Assembly (NCBI GenBank): GCA_031257725.1
Contig: JAIROD010000815.1
Span: 1-27,834 of the forward strand
Source: Planctomycetaceae bacterium
GTDB lineage: Bacteria > Planctomycetota > Planctomycetia > Pirellulales > Thermoguttaceae
Reading direction: 5' to 3'
Length of the DNA stretch: 27,834 nucleotides
In this document: positions 15,604 through 22,662 of the stretch, in pieces
Numbering within the stretch: position 1 is the first letter of the stretch
How the letters are laid out: every line of letters begins with the position of its first letter
The notes under the pieces: generated by a model
What the model was told of the DNA's origin: nothing
What the model saw: only the letters and a program-made list of their open reading frames with translations
Databases searched by the model: none
Position numbers and translations under genes: made by a program

Positions 15604-16926
15604 TCAGGAATTTTCCAAATACCGTTCCCGTTCCCAATCTGTAACATTTATATCGTGAACGGAAATATCGAAATGAATTAATTCACTGAAAATTTCAACA
15701 AATTCCTTGCCGAAATATTCAACCGCTTTTTCACTTTTGTCAAACAAAATTGCCGCGTCTTTTAATGTCCGCGGAATAGCGGGAAGCGTTTCATTAAAAT
15801 AACCGTTGCCTTCGATAATTTCCGGAGCCGGTAATTTTTGTTCCAAACCGTATAATCCCGAAGCAATAGAAGCCGCAATCAGGAAATAAGCGTTTGCATC
15901 CGCAGCACCGGTGCGCTGTTCAATTCTCGTACTATTTCCATAACCAACCAATCTCGTTGAAACCGTTCTGTTATCGTAACCAATTCCAACTCGCGTCGGA
16001 GCAAACGACATGTCCGTGAGACGTTTGTAAGAATTAACCGTAGGACAACACAACGCCATCAATTCACGTGTTCCGTCAAGAAGTCCCGCCGAATATTGTT
16101 CCAGTATCGTTTTGTCCTCCGCAAAAGCATTTTTTGAAACTCCATTGTTTTCCTTCGTCCATAAACTTTGATGTAAATGGTAACCGCTGCCCGATTCCGT
16201 ATTCCAAACCCGCGCCATAAATGTTGCGTACATCCCATTTTTTCGTGCAATTTCTTTAATTGCGTTACGAGCAATCACCGTGTTGTCCGCATTCGTCAGC
16301 GCATCGGAAAATTCCAGAATCACTTCCATCTGACCAGGACCATATTCCGTATGAACCGCCTCAATCGGAATTTGAAACGCCTCCAAATTATTTTGAATCT
16401 GTTCAATAATATCACTGTACTGACTCGCTTTTCCAATAGAATAAGTTTCCTTGCCGCCGAAAAGCGGTTTTTTGTTACTGTCCAGAAGATAAAACTCAAC
16501 TTCCGATCCCACTTTCGCCGTATAACCTGTTTTTTCAAGCCGTTCCAGTACATTTTTCAGAATTTGCCGAGGCGCAACCTGAATACGTTGTCCTTTATCC
16601 GTATCAAGATCGGCAAGAACAAAAGCAGTTCCTTTACGCCAAGGAATTTCCCGTAACGTGGAATAATCCGGTTTCAAAATCATATCCGACGCACCATACT
16701 CAAAACCCGCAAAAGAAGAGGTCGAAAAATATTCCGACTGAACATCCCACGTCAACGGCGCACGGCATAACCCGGTGCCGGATGTTAAATGTTCCAGTAA
16801 AAACCGAGACGGTAAACGTTTGCCAATAATGGAACCGTTAATGTCCGCAAATCCAACTTCCACCGAATGGATTTTATGTTCCAAAATATATTCTTTCGCT
16901 TGTTCCAATTCTTGTAATGAATACAT
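15604..16926 (-). CDS. Glutamine synthetase family ligase (GS or gamma-glutamyl-amide synthetase)
   Basis: A 440-residue glutamine-synthetase-fold enzyme. The active-site words are GSEVEFYLL (141-148), EYGPGQMEV (194-202), SGSGYHLHQSL (245-255) and RIEQRTGAADANAY (334-347). The C-terminal VTDWERERYLE and the N-terminal VEVGFADINGSIIGKRLP resemble the PuuA/GlnT branch, whose members join glutamate to amines as well as to ammonia. There is no clear adenylylation-site tyrosine segment as in housekeeping GlnA. Position argues for a pathway role: same strand, 181 bp before the UroD-NifDK-like genes and 190 bp after cysK. It could form a gamma-glutamyl amide from methylamine or another released amine, or simply assimilate ammonia; the sequence alone does not decide. 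Confidence 0.85.
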   Translation of the reverse strand: MYSLQELEQAKEYILEHKIHSVEVGFADINGSIIGKRLPSRFLLEHLTSGTGLCRAPLTWDVQSEYFSTSSFAGFEYGASDMILKPDYSTLREIPWRKGTAFVLADLDTDKGQRIQVAPRQILKNVLERLEKTGYTAKVGSEVEFYLLDSNKKPLFGGKETYSIGKASQYSDIIEQIQNNLEAFQIPIEAVHTEYGPGQMEVILEFSDALTNADNTVIARNAIKEIARKNGMYATFMARVWNTESGSGYHLHQSLWTKENNGVSKNAFAEDKTILEQYSAGLLDGTRELMALCCPTVNSYKRLTDMSFAPTRVGIGYDNRTVSTRLVGYGNSTRIEQRTGAADANAYFLIAASIASGLYGLEQKLPAPEIIEGNGYFNETLPAIPRTLKDAAILFDKSEKAVEYFGKEFVEIFSELIHFDISVHDINVTDWERERYLENS

Positions 16927-17021
16927 TGTATTTCTTAAAATTTGTTTTTATTGGTAATCGTTTTGTTAAAAAACACGGTTGGAAATAATGTTGCGTTTTT
17001 TGGGGGATTCAATTGACTTAA

Positions 17022-17104
17022 AAGTGACATTAGGGACAGTGGAGACACTAGGGACTATTTTTTTTTTTGAACGATTATTGTTTTTATCATTATCATTATC
17101 ATTA
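17022..17104. repeat. Simple repeats between cysK and the GS-like gene
   Basis: Near 17022-17056 the GGGAC-type repeats (ACATTAGGGACAGTGGAGAC) resemble the interior of the family B elements at 19.7 and 27.3 kb. Next to them is a TTATCA hexamer run at about 17086-17105. No gene or promoter is visible in the 190-bp gap. Confidence 0.5.
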
Positions 17105-17116
17105 TTTTTATTATTA

Positions 17117-18064
17117 CTATTTTTTAAATGGGTTATCAAAAAGCGGTGTGGATAAATAACGTTCTCCGGTGTCGGGAAGAAGAACCACGATTGTTTTGTC
17201 CTTATTTTCGTTGCGTTTTGCAATTTGTAACGCGGCGAACGCTGCTGCGCCGGAGGAGATGCCGACGAGTAATCCTTCTTGAGTTGCCAACTCGCGCGAA
17301 GTTTCAAACGCTTCGTCATTTTTGACACGAAAAATTTCGTCAACTACCGACAAGTTCATAATTTCCGGAACAAATCCTGCTCCGATTCCCTGAATTTTAT
17401 GCGGTGCCGCCGCTCCGCCGGATAAAACCGGTGAATCGTCCGGCTCCACCGCAACAATTTTTACGGACGTTTTTTTCTCTTTGAGCACTTCGCCAACACC
17501 GGTAATTGTTCCGCCGGTTCCAACTCCACCGACAAAAATATCAACTTCGCCTTCGGTATCGTTCCAAATTTCCAACGCGGTTGTTTCACGATGTATTTTC
17601 GGATTCGCCGGATTACGAAATTGTTGCGGACAATAACTGTTCGGAATTTGTGCGGCGATTTCTTCCGCTTTACGGATTGCACCTTTCATTCCTTCACTGC
17701 CGGAAGTCAACACCAGTTCCGCTCCGAGTGCTTTCAACAAATTACGCCGTTCAATACTCATTGTTTCCGGCATCGTGATAACAATTTTGTAACCTTTCGC
17801 CGCAGCCACAAATGCAAGTCCAACACCGGTGTTACCGCTGGTTGGTTCGATGATGACGGAATCTTTTTTCAAAAGTCCTTGTGCTTCGGCGGCTTCAATC
17901 ATTGCCAACGCAATACGGTCTTTCACACTGCCGGCAGGATTGAAAAATTCCAATTTCGCTACCAATTTCGACTTCACGCCTTGATCCGTTCCGAATTTTT
18001 TCAGTTCCAGCAAAGGCGTATTACCAATAAGTTCCGTTAAACTCTGTTTATAAATGACTGTCAT
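17117..18064 (-). CDS. cysK: Cysteine synthase (O-acetylserine sulfhydrylase)
   Basis: A 315-residue PLP enzyme making cysteine from O-acetylserine and sulfide. It opens with the family sequence SLTELIGNTPLLEL. The PLP lysine is Lys48 in NPAGSVKDRIA and the phosphate-binding loop is PTSGNTGVGLA (74-84). GGVGTGGTITGVG and GISSGAAAFAAL are also present, and the length is normal. CysK-type and CysM-type proteins are hard to separate by eye, and the C-terminus is short, ending NPFKK. It lies between metQ and the GS-like ligase in the same direction, so here it probably captures sulfide released by the pathway rather than serving only general biosynthesis. The start has no strong Shine-Dalgarno. 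Confidence 0.93.
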   Translation of the reverse strand: MTVIYKQSLTELIGNTPLLELKKFGTDQGVKSKLVAKLEFFNPAGSVKDRIALAMIEAAEAQGLLKKDSVIIEPTSGNTGVGLAFVAAAKGYKIVITMPETMSIERRNLLKALGAELVLTSGSEGMKGAIRKAEEIAAQIPNSYCPQQFRNPANPKIHRETTALEIWNDTEGEVDIFVGGVGTGGTITGVGEVLKEKKTSVKIVAVEPDDSPVLSGGAAAPHKIQGIGAGFVPEIMNLSVVDEIFRVKNDEAFETSRELATQEGLLVGISSGAAAFAALQIAKRNENKDKTIVVLLPDTGERYLSTPLFDNPFKK

Positions 18065-18129
18065 TTTTGAAATAAAAATAGAAAATGGCGTAACAATTCA
18101 GCCGTTTGATTTTTTGTTTTTTATTTCAA

Positions 18130-18262
18130 CGCGAAATACAAAAAAATTGATACAAAATAAAACGAAATTCCTTTTCACGTATTTTTTACCTTTTTTAACG
18201 TATTTCGCGGTAAAAAAATAAGTTACCGTAAACGGTTTCAATTACAAAATTTTAATTTGTAA
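18130..18262. other. Paired inverted repeats in the metQ-cysK gap
   Basis: CGCGAAATAC (18130-18139) pairs with GTATTTCGCG (18200-18209), and 18242-18262 is a near-perfect AT-rich hairpin (TTACAAA...TTTGTAA). They lie in the 218-bp gap after metQ. They may attenuate transcription between metQ and cysK; neither has a typical U tract, so they need not end the operon. Confidence 0.4.
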
Positions 18263-18282
18263 CAAACAATTATTTCCGTTGA

Positions 18283-19143
18283 TCACCACGACGGTAATAA
18301 CACTTCTTTTCCGTCAAAGGTATCTTTGAGGGCTTGTTTAACGGCATCGGTTTTGTACGCTTTTTCCAAAATCCGTACTTTTTCCGATCCTAAATTTTCT
18401 TTACGTACAGCAATGATATCCGGTGCTTGTAACTCCTTGCGTTCACCAGCCAAAGCATCTTTGCCAAATTCCAAACCGATTTCCGACGCAACCGTCGCGT
18501 AAAGAAAACCGGCGTCCGCTTCCTCCAACGCTTTAGCCAACATCGTGTAATCAACCTCGATAAACTTCAATTTTTTCGGATTATCGACGATGTCTTTTTT
18601 TGTAATGCTAATTGGATTGACTCCTTCTTTTAACTTAATCAAACCGGCATCCGCCAGAATCACAAACGCACGAAAATTGTTTCCGGGATCATTGGCAATT
18701 GTGATCGTTGCCCCTTCCGGCAGGTCTTGCAAGTTTTTATGTTTCTTTGAAAACAAACCCGCTCGATCCGTAAACACTTCAAACGCAACAGCAAGATTAC
18801 CTTTATGTGTTGCGTTAAATTCGTTCATGTACGGTGCATGCTGGTGATAATTTGCCAAATATTCACCACGCTCAACCGCTTCATTAAGCTGCGTGTTGTC
18901 CGCAAGGAACGTGTATTGCAATTTGTAACCAAGCTTCTCAACCTCCTGAGACAAAACTTTCGTCGTGTCTTCATAGGCTTTCAAGTTACACGATGCAAAT
19001 TTGATAACCTTATCGCTCTGCTCGGTTTGACTCTGCTTTCCGCCGCATCCTGTCAATATCGGTAACGTTAAAAATATTACCGAAGAAAGAATCGTTACAA
19101 CAAACGTTGTTGTAAAAAGTGTTGTGAAATGTTGTCTTTTCAT
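18283..19143 (-). CDS. metQ: MetQ-type substrate-binding lipoprotein of a methionine ABC transporter
   Basis: A 286-residue solute-binding lipoprotein of the NlpA/MetQ family. The signal peptide ends in the lipobox LTGC (Cys33), so it is anchored outside the inner membrane. Family words include VIKFASCNLKAYEDTTKVL, GEYLANYHQHAPYMNEFN, IANDPGNNFRAFVIL and a C-terminal VKQALKDTFDGK. It delivers methionine or a related compound to MetI/MetN. Those genes are not adjacent but 2.8 to 7 kb away, beyond a DNA methyltransferase island, on the same strand. A good Shine-Dalgarno (GAGGTAA) precedes the ATG. A sigma-54 promoter lies at 19389-19403, leaving a leader of about 230 nt with tandem 21-bp repeats and a hairpin. 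MetQ-like proteins can bind other ligands, so the true substrate may be a methionine analogue. Confidence 0.92.
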   Translation of the reverse strand: MKRQHFTTLFTTTFVVTILSSVIFLTLPILTGCGGKQSQTEQSDKVIKFASCNLKAYEDTTKVLSQEVEKLGYKLQYTFLADNTQLNEAVERGEYLANYHQHAPYMNEFNATHKGNLAVAFEVFTDRAGLFSKKHKNLQDLPEGATITIANDPGNNFRAFVILADAGLIKLKEGVNPISITKKDIVDNPKKLKFIEVDYTMLAKALEEADAGFLYATVASEIGLEFGKDALAGERKELQAPDIIAVRKENLGSEKVRILEKAYKTDAVKQALKDTFDGKEVLLPSW

Positions 19144-19289
19144 TTTCTTTACCTCATTGGGTTAAAAATTGTTAACGGAACAGGAAACAATTCCCCGATC
19201 CTTTTCGTATGCTTCTCTTTCAGGGGCGAAGGAGTTTTCGTTAAATTTAGGTGAATATACTCGTTATACTTGAGTTTTCTGTTTCTATA

Positions 19290-19365
19290 ACGGCAACATC
19301 CCGTTGCCGTGAATTTCTTTCGGCAGCGAGGACGTGACCGTTACTGATGAGGACACTACCGTTAC
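19290..19365 (-). promoter_or_regulatory. metQ leader: 8-bp hairpin plus two tandem 21-bp repeats
   Basis: On the minus strand two 21-bp units (19345-19365 and 19324-19344), both beginning GTAACGGT and containing CGTCCTC or TGTCCTC, are followed by a perfect 8-bp stem ACGGCAAC/GTTGCCGT (19290-19297 with 19303-19310). They lie between the sigma-54 promoter and metQ. It does not match the SAM-I or cobalamin riboswitch consensus that I know. It may be a regulatory leader of unknown type. Confidence 0.4.
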
Positions 19366-19388
19366 GATTTGTCAAAATATTATTAAAC

Positions 19389-19403
19389 GCAAAAAACGTG
19401 CCA
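19389..19403 (-). promoter_or_regulatory. Sigma-54 promoter upstream of metQ (exact consensus)
   Basis: On the minus strand it reads TGGCACG-TTTT-TTGC, an exact match to the sigma-54 consensus with correct 4-bp spacing. It points at metQ. Transcription should start near 19377. All genes from metQ to the NifX-like gene run in this direction and no other sigma-54 site was found among them, so it may drive the whole array. Tandem 16-mers lie about 380-440 bp upstream (19779-19846). Confidence 0.82.
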
Positions 19404-19649
19404 GTTTTGTGATTAAATTGTTAAAGTTTTAAATTGAGCAGTAAAAAACGGAGTAATTCGTTGATAACTTGCTAAATTTAAAAGACTTAAAGCAAAACAT
19501 ACTATGTAACTATGTTTACAGTAATTAGTTTTATCAATTGTCAATATTCTGTCAATAGCCGGTTTGCTAAAAATTTTCGCCAATAATATGCCAATTTTGG
19601 GGAATTAAAAAAGACATTGTCGAAACAATGCCCTGATTCAAATACTATT

Positions 19650-19780
19650 GGGAACCTCTAAAAATTCAATTTTGATCTTGAATATTTGCCGCAACTGTCC
19701 CTAAAATTATGGGCTATGGGACATGAGGGACGATAAGGACAAAAAGGACAAATGAGTATTTTTAGAAATTCTCTAATTCC
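19650..19780. repeat. Family B mini-element, copy 1
   Basis: Ends carry GGGAACCTCTAAAAAT in inverted form (left 19650-19665, right about 19760-19780, imperfect). The interior consists of GGGACATGAGGGACGAT-like repeats and no gene. A second copy is at 27247-27381; single ends lie at 15510-15532, 19891-19906 and 25904-25920. It looks like a non-autonomous palindromic insertion. Confidence 0.55.
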
Positions 19781-19846
19781 GTCATATTTCACGGCTCAAC
19801 CGTAAAACAACCGTGAAATATGACGGCTACCCGTGAAATATGATAG
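19779..19846. promoter_or_regulatory. Tandem and inverted 16-mers, probable enhancer sites for metQ
   Basis: CCGTCATATTTCACGG (19779-19794), its exact inverse complement CCGTGAAATATGACGG (19811-19826) and CCGTGAAATATGATAG (19831-19846). The last two start 20 bp apart. This is the same motif as at 2269-2344, 4445-4478 and 27425-27503. The distance of about 400 bp from the sigma-54 promoter suits DNA-looping activation. Confidence 0.62.
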
Positions 19847-19850
19847 TTTA

Positions 19851-20128
19851 GCAACAAAATAATTTCCGGTTCCTGATTTTTTTACATTTGGGAATCTCTA
19901 AAAAATTCAAATCTGTTTCCCACAAAAATAAATGATTTATCATTTTTTTGTTATATTATCCTCAGATTACGCAGATTTTTGCCCCTACTTGTAATTCCTT
20001 TCCCTTTTACTAGAATCACACCAATTGTAATTTTTTATCCCTTTTTCACCCCTTCGGAGAATAAACCGTTTGATCATTAAAAATTAAACGATAAAAATTA
20101 GACGAAAAGTCATTAGTCCGACTCCAAA
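19851..20128. other. AT-rich non-coding stretch
   Basis: I see no gene, promoter or RNA here. One family B end (GGGAATCTCTAAAAAAT) lies at about 19891-19907. The sequence around 19960-19977 (CAGATTACGCAGATTTTT) resembles the CAGATT repeats seen near 370-445. Confidence 0.5.
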
Positions 20129-20302
20129 ATCCTTGCAAGATTGTTTTTTGGACTGCATCTTTCCCGTTGTTCAACCACTTTTTTAAAAAGTGTTAATAGC
20201 GGGTTACTGTGCCTTGTTTGACTGTTACCAAAACGAATGAACTTACGTCCGCTGTAAGCGGGCGTTGGCTCATATTGTTTTGGTAACGGTTCTTGCAAGG
20301 AT
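20129..20302. repeat. Nested palindromic structure upstream of the DNA methyltransferase
   Basis: Three nested inverted pairs: ATCCTTGCAAGA (20129-20140) with its complement at 20291-20302, GTTACCAAAAC (20224-20234) with 20277-20287, and the central hairpin CCGCTGTAAGCGG (20249-20261). No gene is supported inside. It may be the edge of a mobile cassette or a recombination site next to the methyltransferase island; identity unknown. Confidence 0.5.
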
Positions 20303-20423
20303 ACCGGGAGTCGGGCAATGGGAGACCAATGCCCTTTCTTTTTGCGCAACTTTCCGGTTGCGGCTCTGATGATGGTGTGTTGCTCCGATTCTCGTCCGGT
20401 TCTCCGCAACGCAACGCAACACG

Positions 20424-21398
20424 ATGGCAAAAGCGTCCAATTCCAATCTGCATACCGCCAAGAACAAAAAGAATGATGAGTTCTACACCCAACTGACTGA
20501 CATTGAAAATGAATTGAAACATTATAAACAACATTTTACCGGCAAGACCGTTTTATGTAACTGTGACGATCCGCGTGAAAGTAATTTCGTCAAATATTTT
20601 TTCGATCATTTTTATACTCTTCGTCTGAAACGGCTGATTGCAACTTGCTACAAAAATTCGTCTGTCGATTTGTTTAGTACGCATACCGCAAAGCAATCGG
20701 TTTGGTTAGATTACACCGGCGAAGGGCGAACCGACGATGTCAATCCTGACCGCCGGAAAATGAAACCGAAAACATTCAAAGGCGACGGCGATTTTCGCAG
20801 TCTTGAATGTATCGAATTATTAAAACAAGCCGACATCGTTTGCACCAATCCACCGTTCTCGCTGTTCAGAGAATATGTTGCGCAACTCGTGGATTATGAT
20901 AAAAGATTTTTGATCATAGGACATCAAAACGCAATTACGTACAAGGAAATTTTTAAATTGATTAAAGAGAATAAAATTTGGTTAGGATATGGATTTACAG
21001 GCGGAGCAGCACATTTCATAAATTTACATTACGAGGATTATGCAACTGCAAGTAATCACAAGGAAGGGATGATAAGGGTTTCAGGTGTTCATTGGTTTAC
21101 AAATCTTGAAACATCGAAGCGGCACGAAAAATTAGAATTGTACAAAAAATACAATCCGGCAGAATATCCAAAGTATGACAATTACGATGCAATAGAAGTA
21201 TCAAAAACAACAAACATACCAATGGATTACGACGGCGTTATGGGTGTGCCGATCACGTTTCTCGATAAATATAATCCTGAACAATTTGAGATTATCGGAT
21301 TAGATCGATATGTTGTAGGAAATAGAACGCCGAACAAACGAATGCAACTTGACGGAAGAGAACTTTACGCTCGTATTTTGATACGTTATCAGCGTTAA
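20424..21398 (+). CDS. EcoRI-family adenine-specific DNA methyltransferase
   Basis: A 324-residue N6-adenine DNA methyltransferase of the EcoRI modification-methylase family. It opens with the family signature (NLHTAKNKKNDEFYTQLTDI), followed by VLCNCDDPRESNF. The catalytic motif IV is TNPPFSLFREY (NPPF at 142-145), then GYGFTGGAAHFI and late conserved positions LDGRELYARILIRYQR. Length is normal for the family. It is the only intact plus-strand gene in the right half of the window and interrupts the metI-metQ order. No full restriction enzyme accompanies it, but an HNH-nuclease remnant follows at 21618-21791, so it looks like an orphan left from a restriction-modification or defence island. 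No Shine-Dalgarno is clear before the ATG. The recognition site cannot be assigned. Confidence 0.88.
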   Translation: MAKASNSNLHTAKNKKNDEFYTQLTDIENELKHYKQHFTGKTVLCNCDDPRESNFVKYFFDHFYTLRLKRLIATCYKNSSVDLFSTHTAKQSVWLDYTGEGRTDDVNPDRRKMKPKTFKGDGDFRSLECIELLKQADIVCTNPPFSLFREYVAQLVDYDKRFLIIGHQNAITYKEIFKLIKENKIWLGYGFTGGAAHFINLHYEDYATASNHKEGMIRVSGVHWFTNLETSKRHEKLELYKKYNPAEYPKYDNYDAIEVSKTTNIPMDYDGVMGVPITFLDKYNPEQFEIIGLDRYVVGNRTPNKRMQLDGRELYARILIRYQR

Positions 21399-21465
21399 TT
21401 GATGTGAAGTTCGTCGGCACTGGGCTTGCCAAGAAAATAAATATAAGCGATAATGGTTGAGTGTA

Positions 21466-21556
21466 TTTTTCACACGTTAAAATTGGTTTTTTGGTTTTTT
21501 GTTTTGTCCAAAAAATTTGTAATATATCAGTGGAGTTTTTATTTTTAATGTGAAAA
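21466..21556. repeat. Imperfect hairpin containing a solo family A end
   Basis: TTTTTCACACGTTAAAA (21466-21482) pairs imperfectly with TTTTTAATGTGAAAA (21542-21556). It resembles the hairpin at 4277-4328. Inside lies GTAATATATCAGTGGAGTTTTT, one end of the family A element. It sits between the methyltransferase and the HNH remnant and may serve as terminator. Confidence 0.45.
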
Positions 21557-21617
21557 GCAGAACAGGCAAACCTCATTTTTTTCTTAACTAAACGATTCAC
21601 CAAAAAAACCTCAGTAG

Positions 21618-21791
21618 CAGACGAATGCCTACGAGAAACAAAACGGTGTTTGCCCGCATTGCAAGCAGCCGTTTGACATTACAAAAATGGAAGGCGATCA
21701 TATCACACCTTGGAGTCAAGGCGGCAAGACAACAGCGGAAAATTGCCAAATGCTTTGCAAAGACTGCAATCGGAGAAAAGCAGGATGGTAA
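21618..21791 (+). pseudogene. HNH endonuclease remnant (C-terminal part)
   Basis: An open frame of 57 codons after a TAG at 21615 encodes an excellent HNH domain end: NGVCPHCKQPF, then MEGDHITPWSQGG, then NCQMLCKDCNRRK. It has the two CxxC zinc pairs and the catalytic DHI. No start codon with a ribosome site is present. Upstream, in another frame, the fragment LTKRFTKKTSVADE (around 21582-21625) looks like the preceding part of the same protein, so a frameshift and a large N-terminal loss are likely. It lies 220 bp after the EcoRI-type methyltransferase and is bordered by the family A element at 21814. It is probably a decayed nuclease of the same island; a translated mini-HNH protein is less likely. 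Confidence 0.75.
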
Positions 21792-21813
21792 CATTAACAG
21801 TCTATTTTAATTG

Positions 21814-21921
21814 TAATATATCAGTGGAATTTTCGAAAATTTGTTTACGAATGGAAATTGAAAGGTAGGCGACCTTTTGCCAAAACATTGCCTACCTCGC
21901 GAAAATTCCACTGATATATTA
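21814..21921. repeat. Family A MITE-like element, copy 2 (compact)
   Basis: Perfect 22-bp terminal inverted repeats: TAATATATCAGTGGAATTTTCG at 21814-21835 and its complement at 21900-21921. An inner AGGTAGGC...GCCTACCT pair is also present. Total 108 bp, no coding capacity. It sits 8 bp from the metI stop and could serve as its terminator. Related to copies at 512-660 and 25932-26176. Confidence 0.8.
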
Positions 21922-21929
21922 CCTTTTTT

Positions 21930-22592
21930 TCAAATCCTTTTATCTAATTTTTGGGCAATAATTCTTCCTACTGTCTGAATTGCCTGCACGAGCAAAATGA
22001 TTAGGATAACGGTAAAAATCATTACTTCGGGCTGGTAGCGGTAATATCCGTAACGTATCGCGAAATCGCCGATTCCGCCTCCGCCGACAAGACCGGCAAC
22101 TGTTGAGTAGGAAATAAAGTTGATGCTGATTAATGTTGCAGAGCTAACCATGCCGGAACGGGCTTCACGGTACAACACTTTCCAAATAATCTGATAAATG
22201 TTCGCACCGGCTGCTTCCGCCATCTCAATCACTCCACGATTTACTTCAAGCAACACCTGTTCAATAAGCCGTGCAAAATCCGGTGTTGCACTAATCGTTA
22301 ACGGTACAATAACCGCCGTTGTTCCAAGCGATGTACCAACAATTAACCGCGTCAACGGAATAATTGCAACAAGAAGTACAAGAAACGGAAATGACCGGAT
22401 AATATTGACCATTGCGTCCAACACTAGGTAAATTCGCTGCTTCTGCATCATCGACCCCGGACGGATCAAATAAAGATACGTGCCAAGAGGAATACCAAGT
22501 ATCGCCGCAATACTCAACGTAAAAAACATCATATAAAATGTTTGCCCGAATGCTGTCGTAATTTGGGGCATGAGTTCCCATATTTTGTTCAT
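21930..22592 (-). CDS. metI: MetI-type ABC transporter permease
   Basis: Inner-membrane permease of a methionine-type ABC importer, about 220 residues with five or so hydrophobic spans. Family motifs are IIRSFPFLVLLVAIIPLTR, TAVIVPLTISATPDFARL, the coupling-helix EAA segment EMAEAAGANIYQIIWKVL, and SYSTVAGLVGGGGIGDFAIRYG. I chose the start at 22592 because GGAGGAG lies 8 bases upstream; the longer frame from 22616 begins before that site. It is the last gene of the metN operon, after a UroD-type gene, so two Fe-S proteins and a methyltransferase separate permease from ATPase. It should partner MetN (26192-26944) and MetQ (18283-19143). Confidence 0.92.
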   Translation of the reverse strand: MNKIWELMPQITTAFGQTFYMMFFTLSIAAILGIPLGTYLYLIRPGSMMQKQRIYLVLDAMVNIIRSFPFLVLLVAIIPLTRLIVGTSLGTTAVIVPLTISATPDFARLIEQVLLEVNRGVIEMAEAAGANIYQIIWKVLYREARSGMVSSATLISINFISYSTVAGLVGGGGIGDFAIRYGYYRYQPEVMIFTVILIILLVQAIQTVGRIIAQKLDKRI

Positions 22593-22662
22593 TAAATTTC
22601 TCCTCCATATAATCAAATGATCCGGCGGTTACACACCTCTCACGCCTGATAGGTTAATATTG

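Larger units (their letters stand above)
19389..19850 (-). repeat. Duplicated promoter/enhancer module, copy 1 (metQ side)
   Basis: About 460 bp that match 26988-27506 in the same order and orientation. The order is sigma-54 promoter, a conserved region with a 48-bp identical core around 19480-19528, the TGTAACTATGTTTACA near-palindrome, GTCAATATTCTGTCAATAGCC, a family B mini-element, then tandem 16-mers. The copies differ by scattered substitutions and small indels, so the duplication is not recent or the copies are under different constraint. Confidence 0.8.

Noticed and set aside
19144..19388. SAM-I or cobalamin riboswitch before metQ
   Set aside because: Neither the SAM-I core nor the cobalamin-box GCCACTG could be found on the minus strand; only tandem repeats and a short hairpin are present.
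20113..20534. Overlapping minus-strand frames of 65-113 residues
   Set aside because: Three frames overlap each other and the 5' end of the methyltransferase, are Arg/Pro rich and shadow the nested palindromes; no gene is supported.
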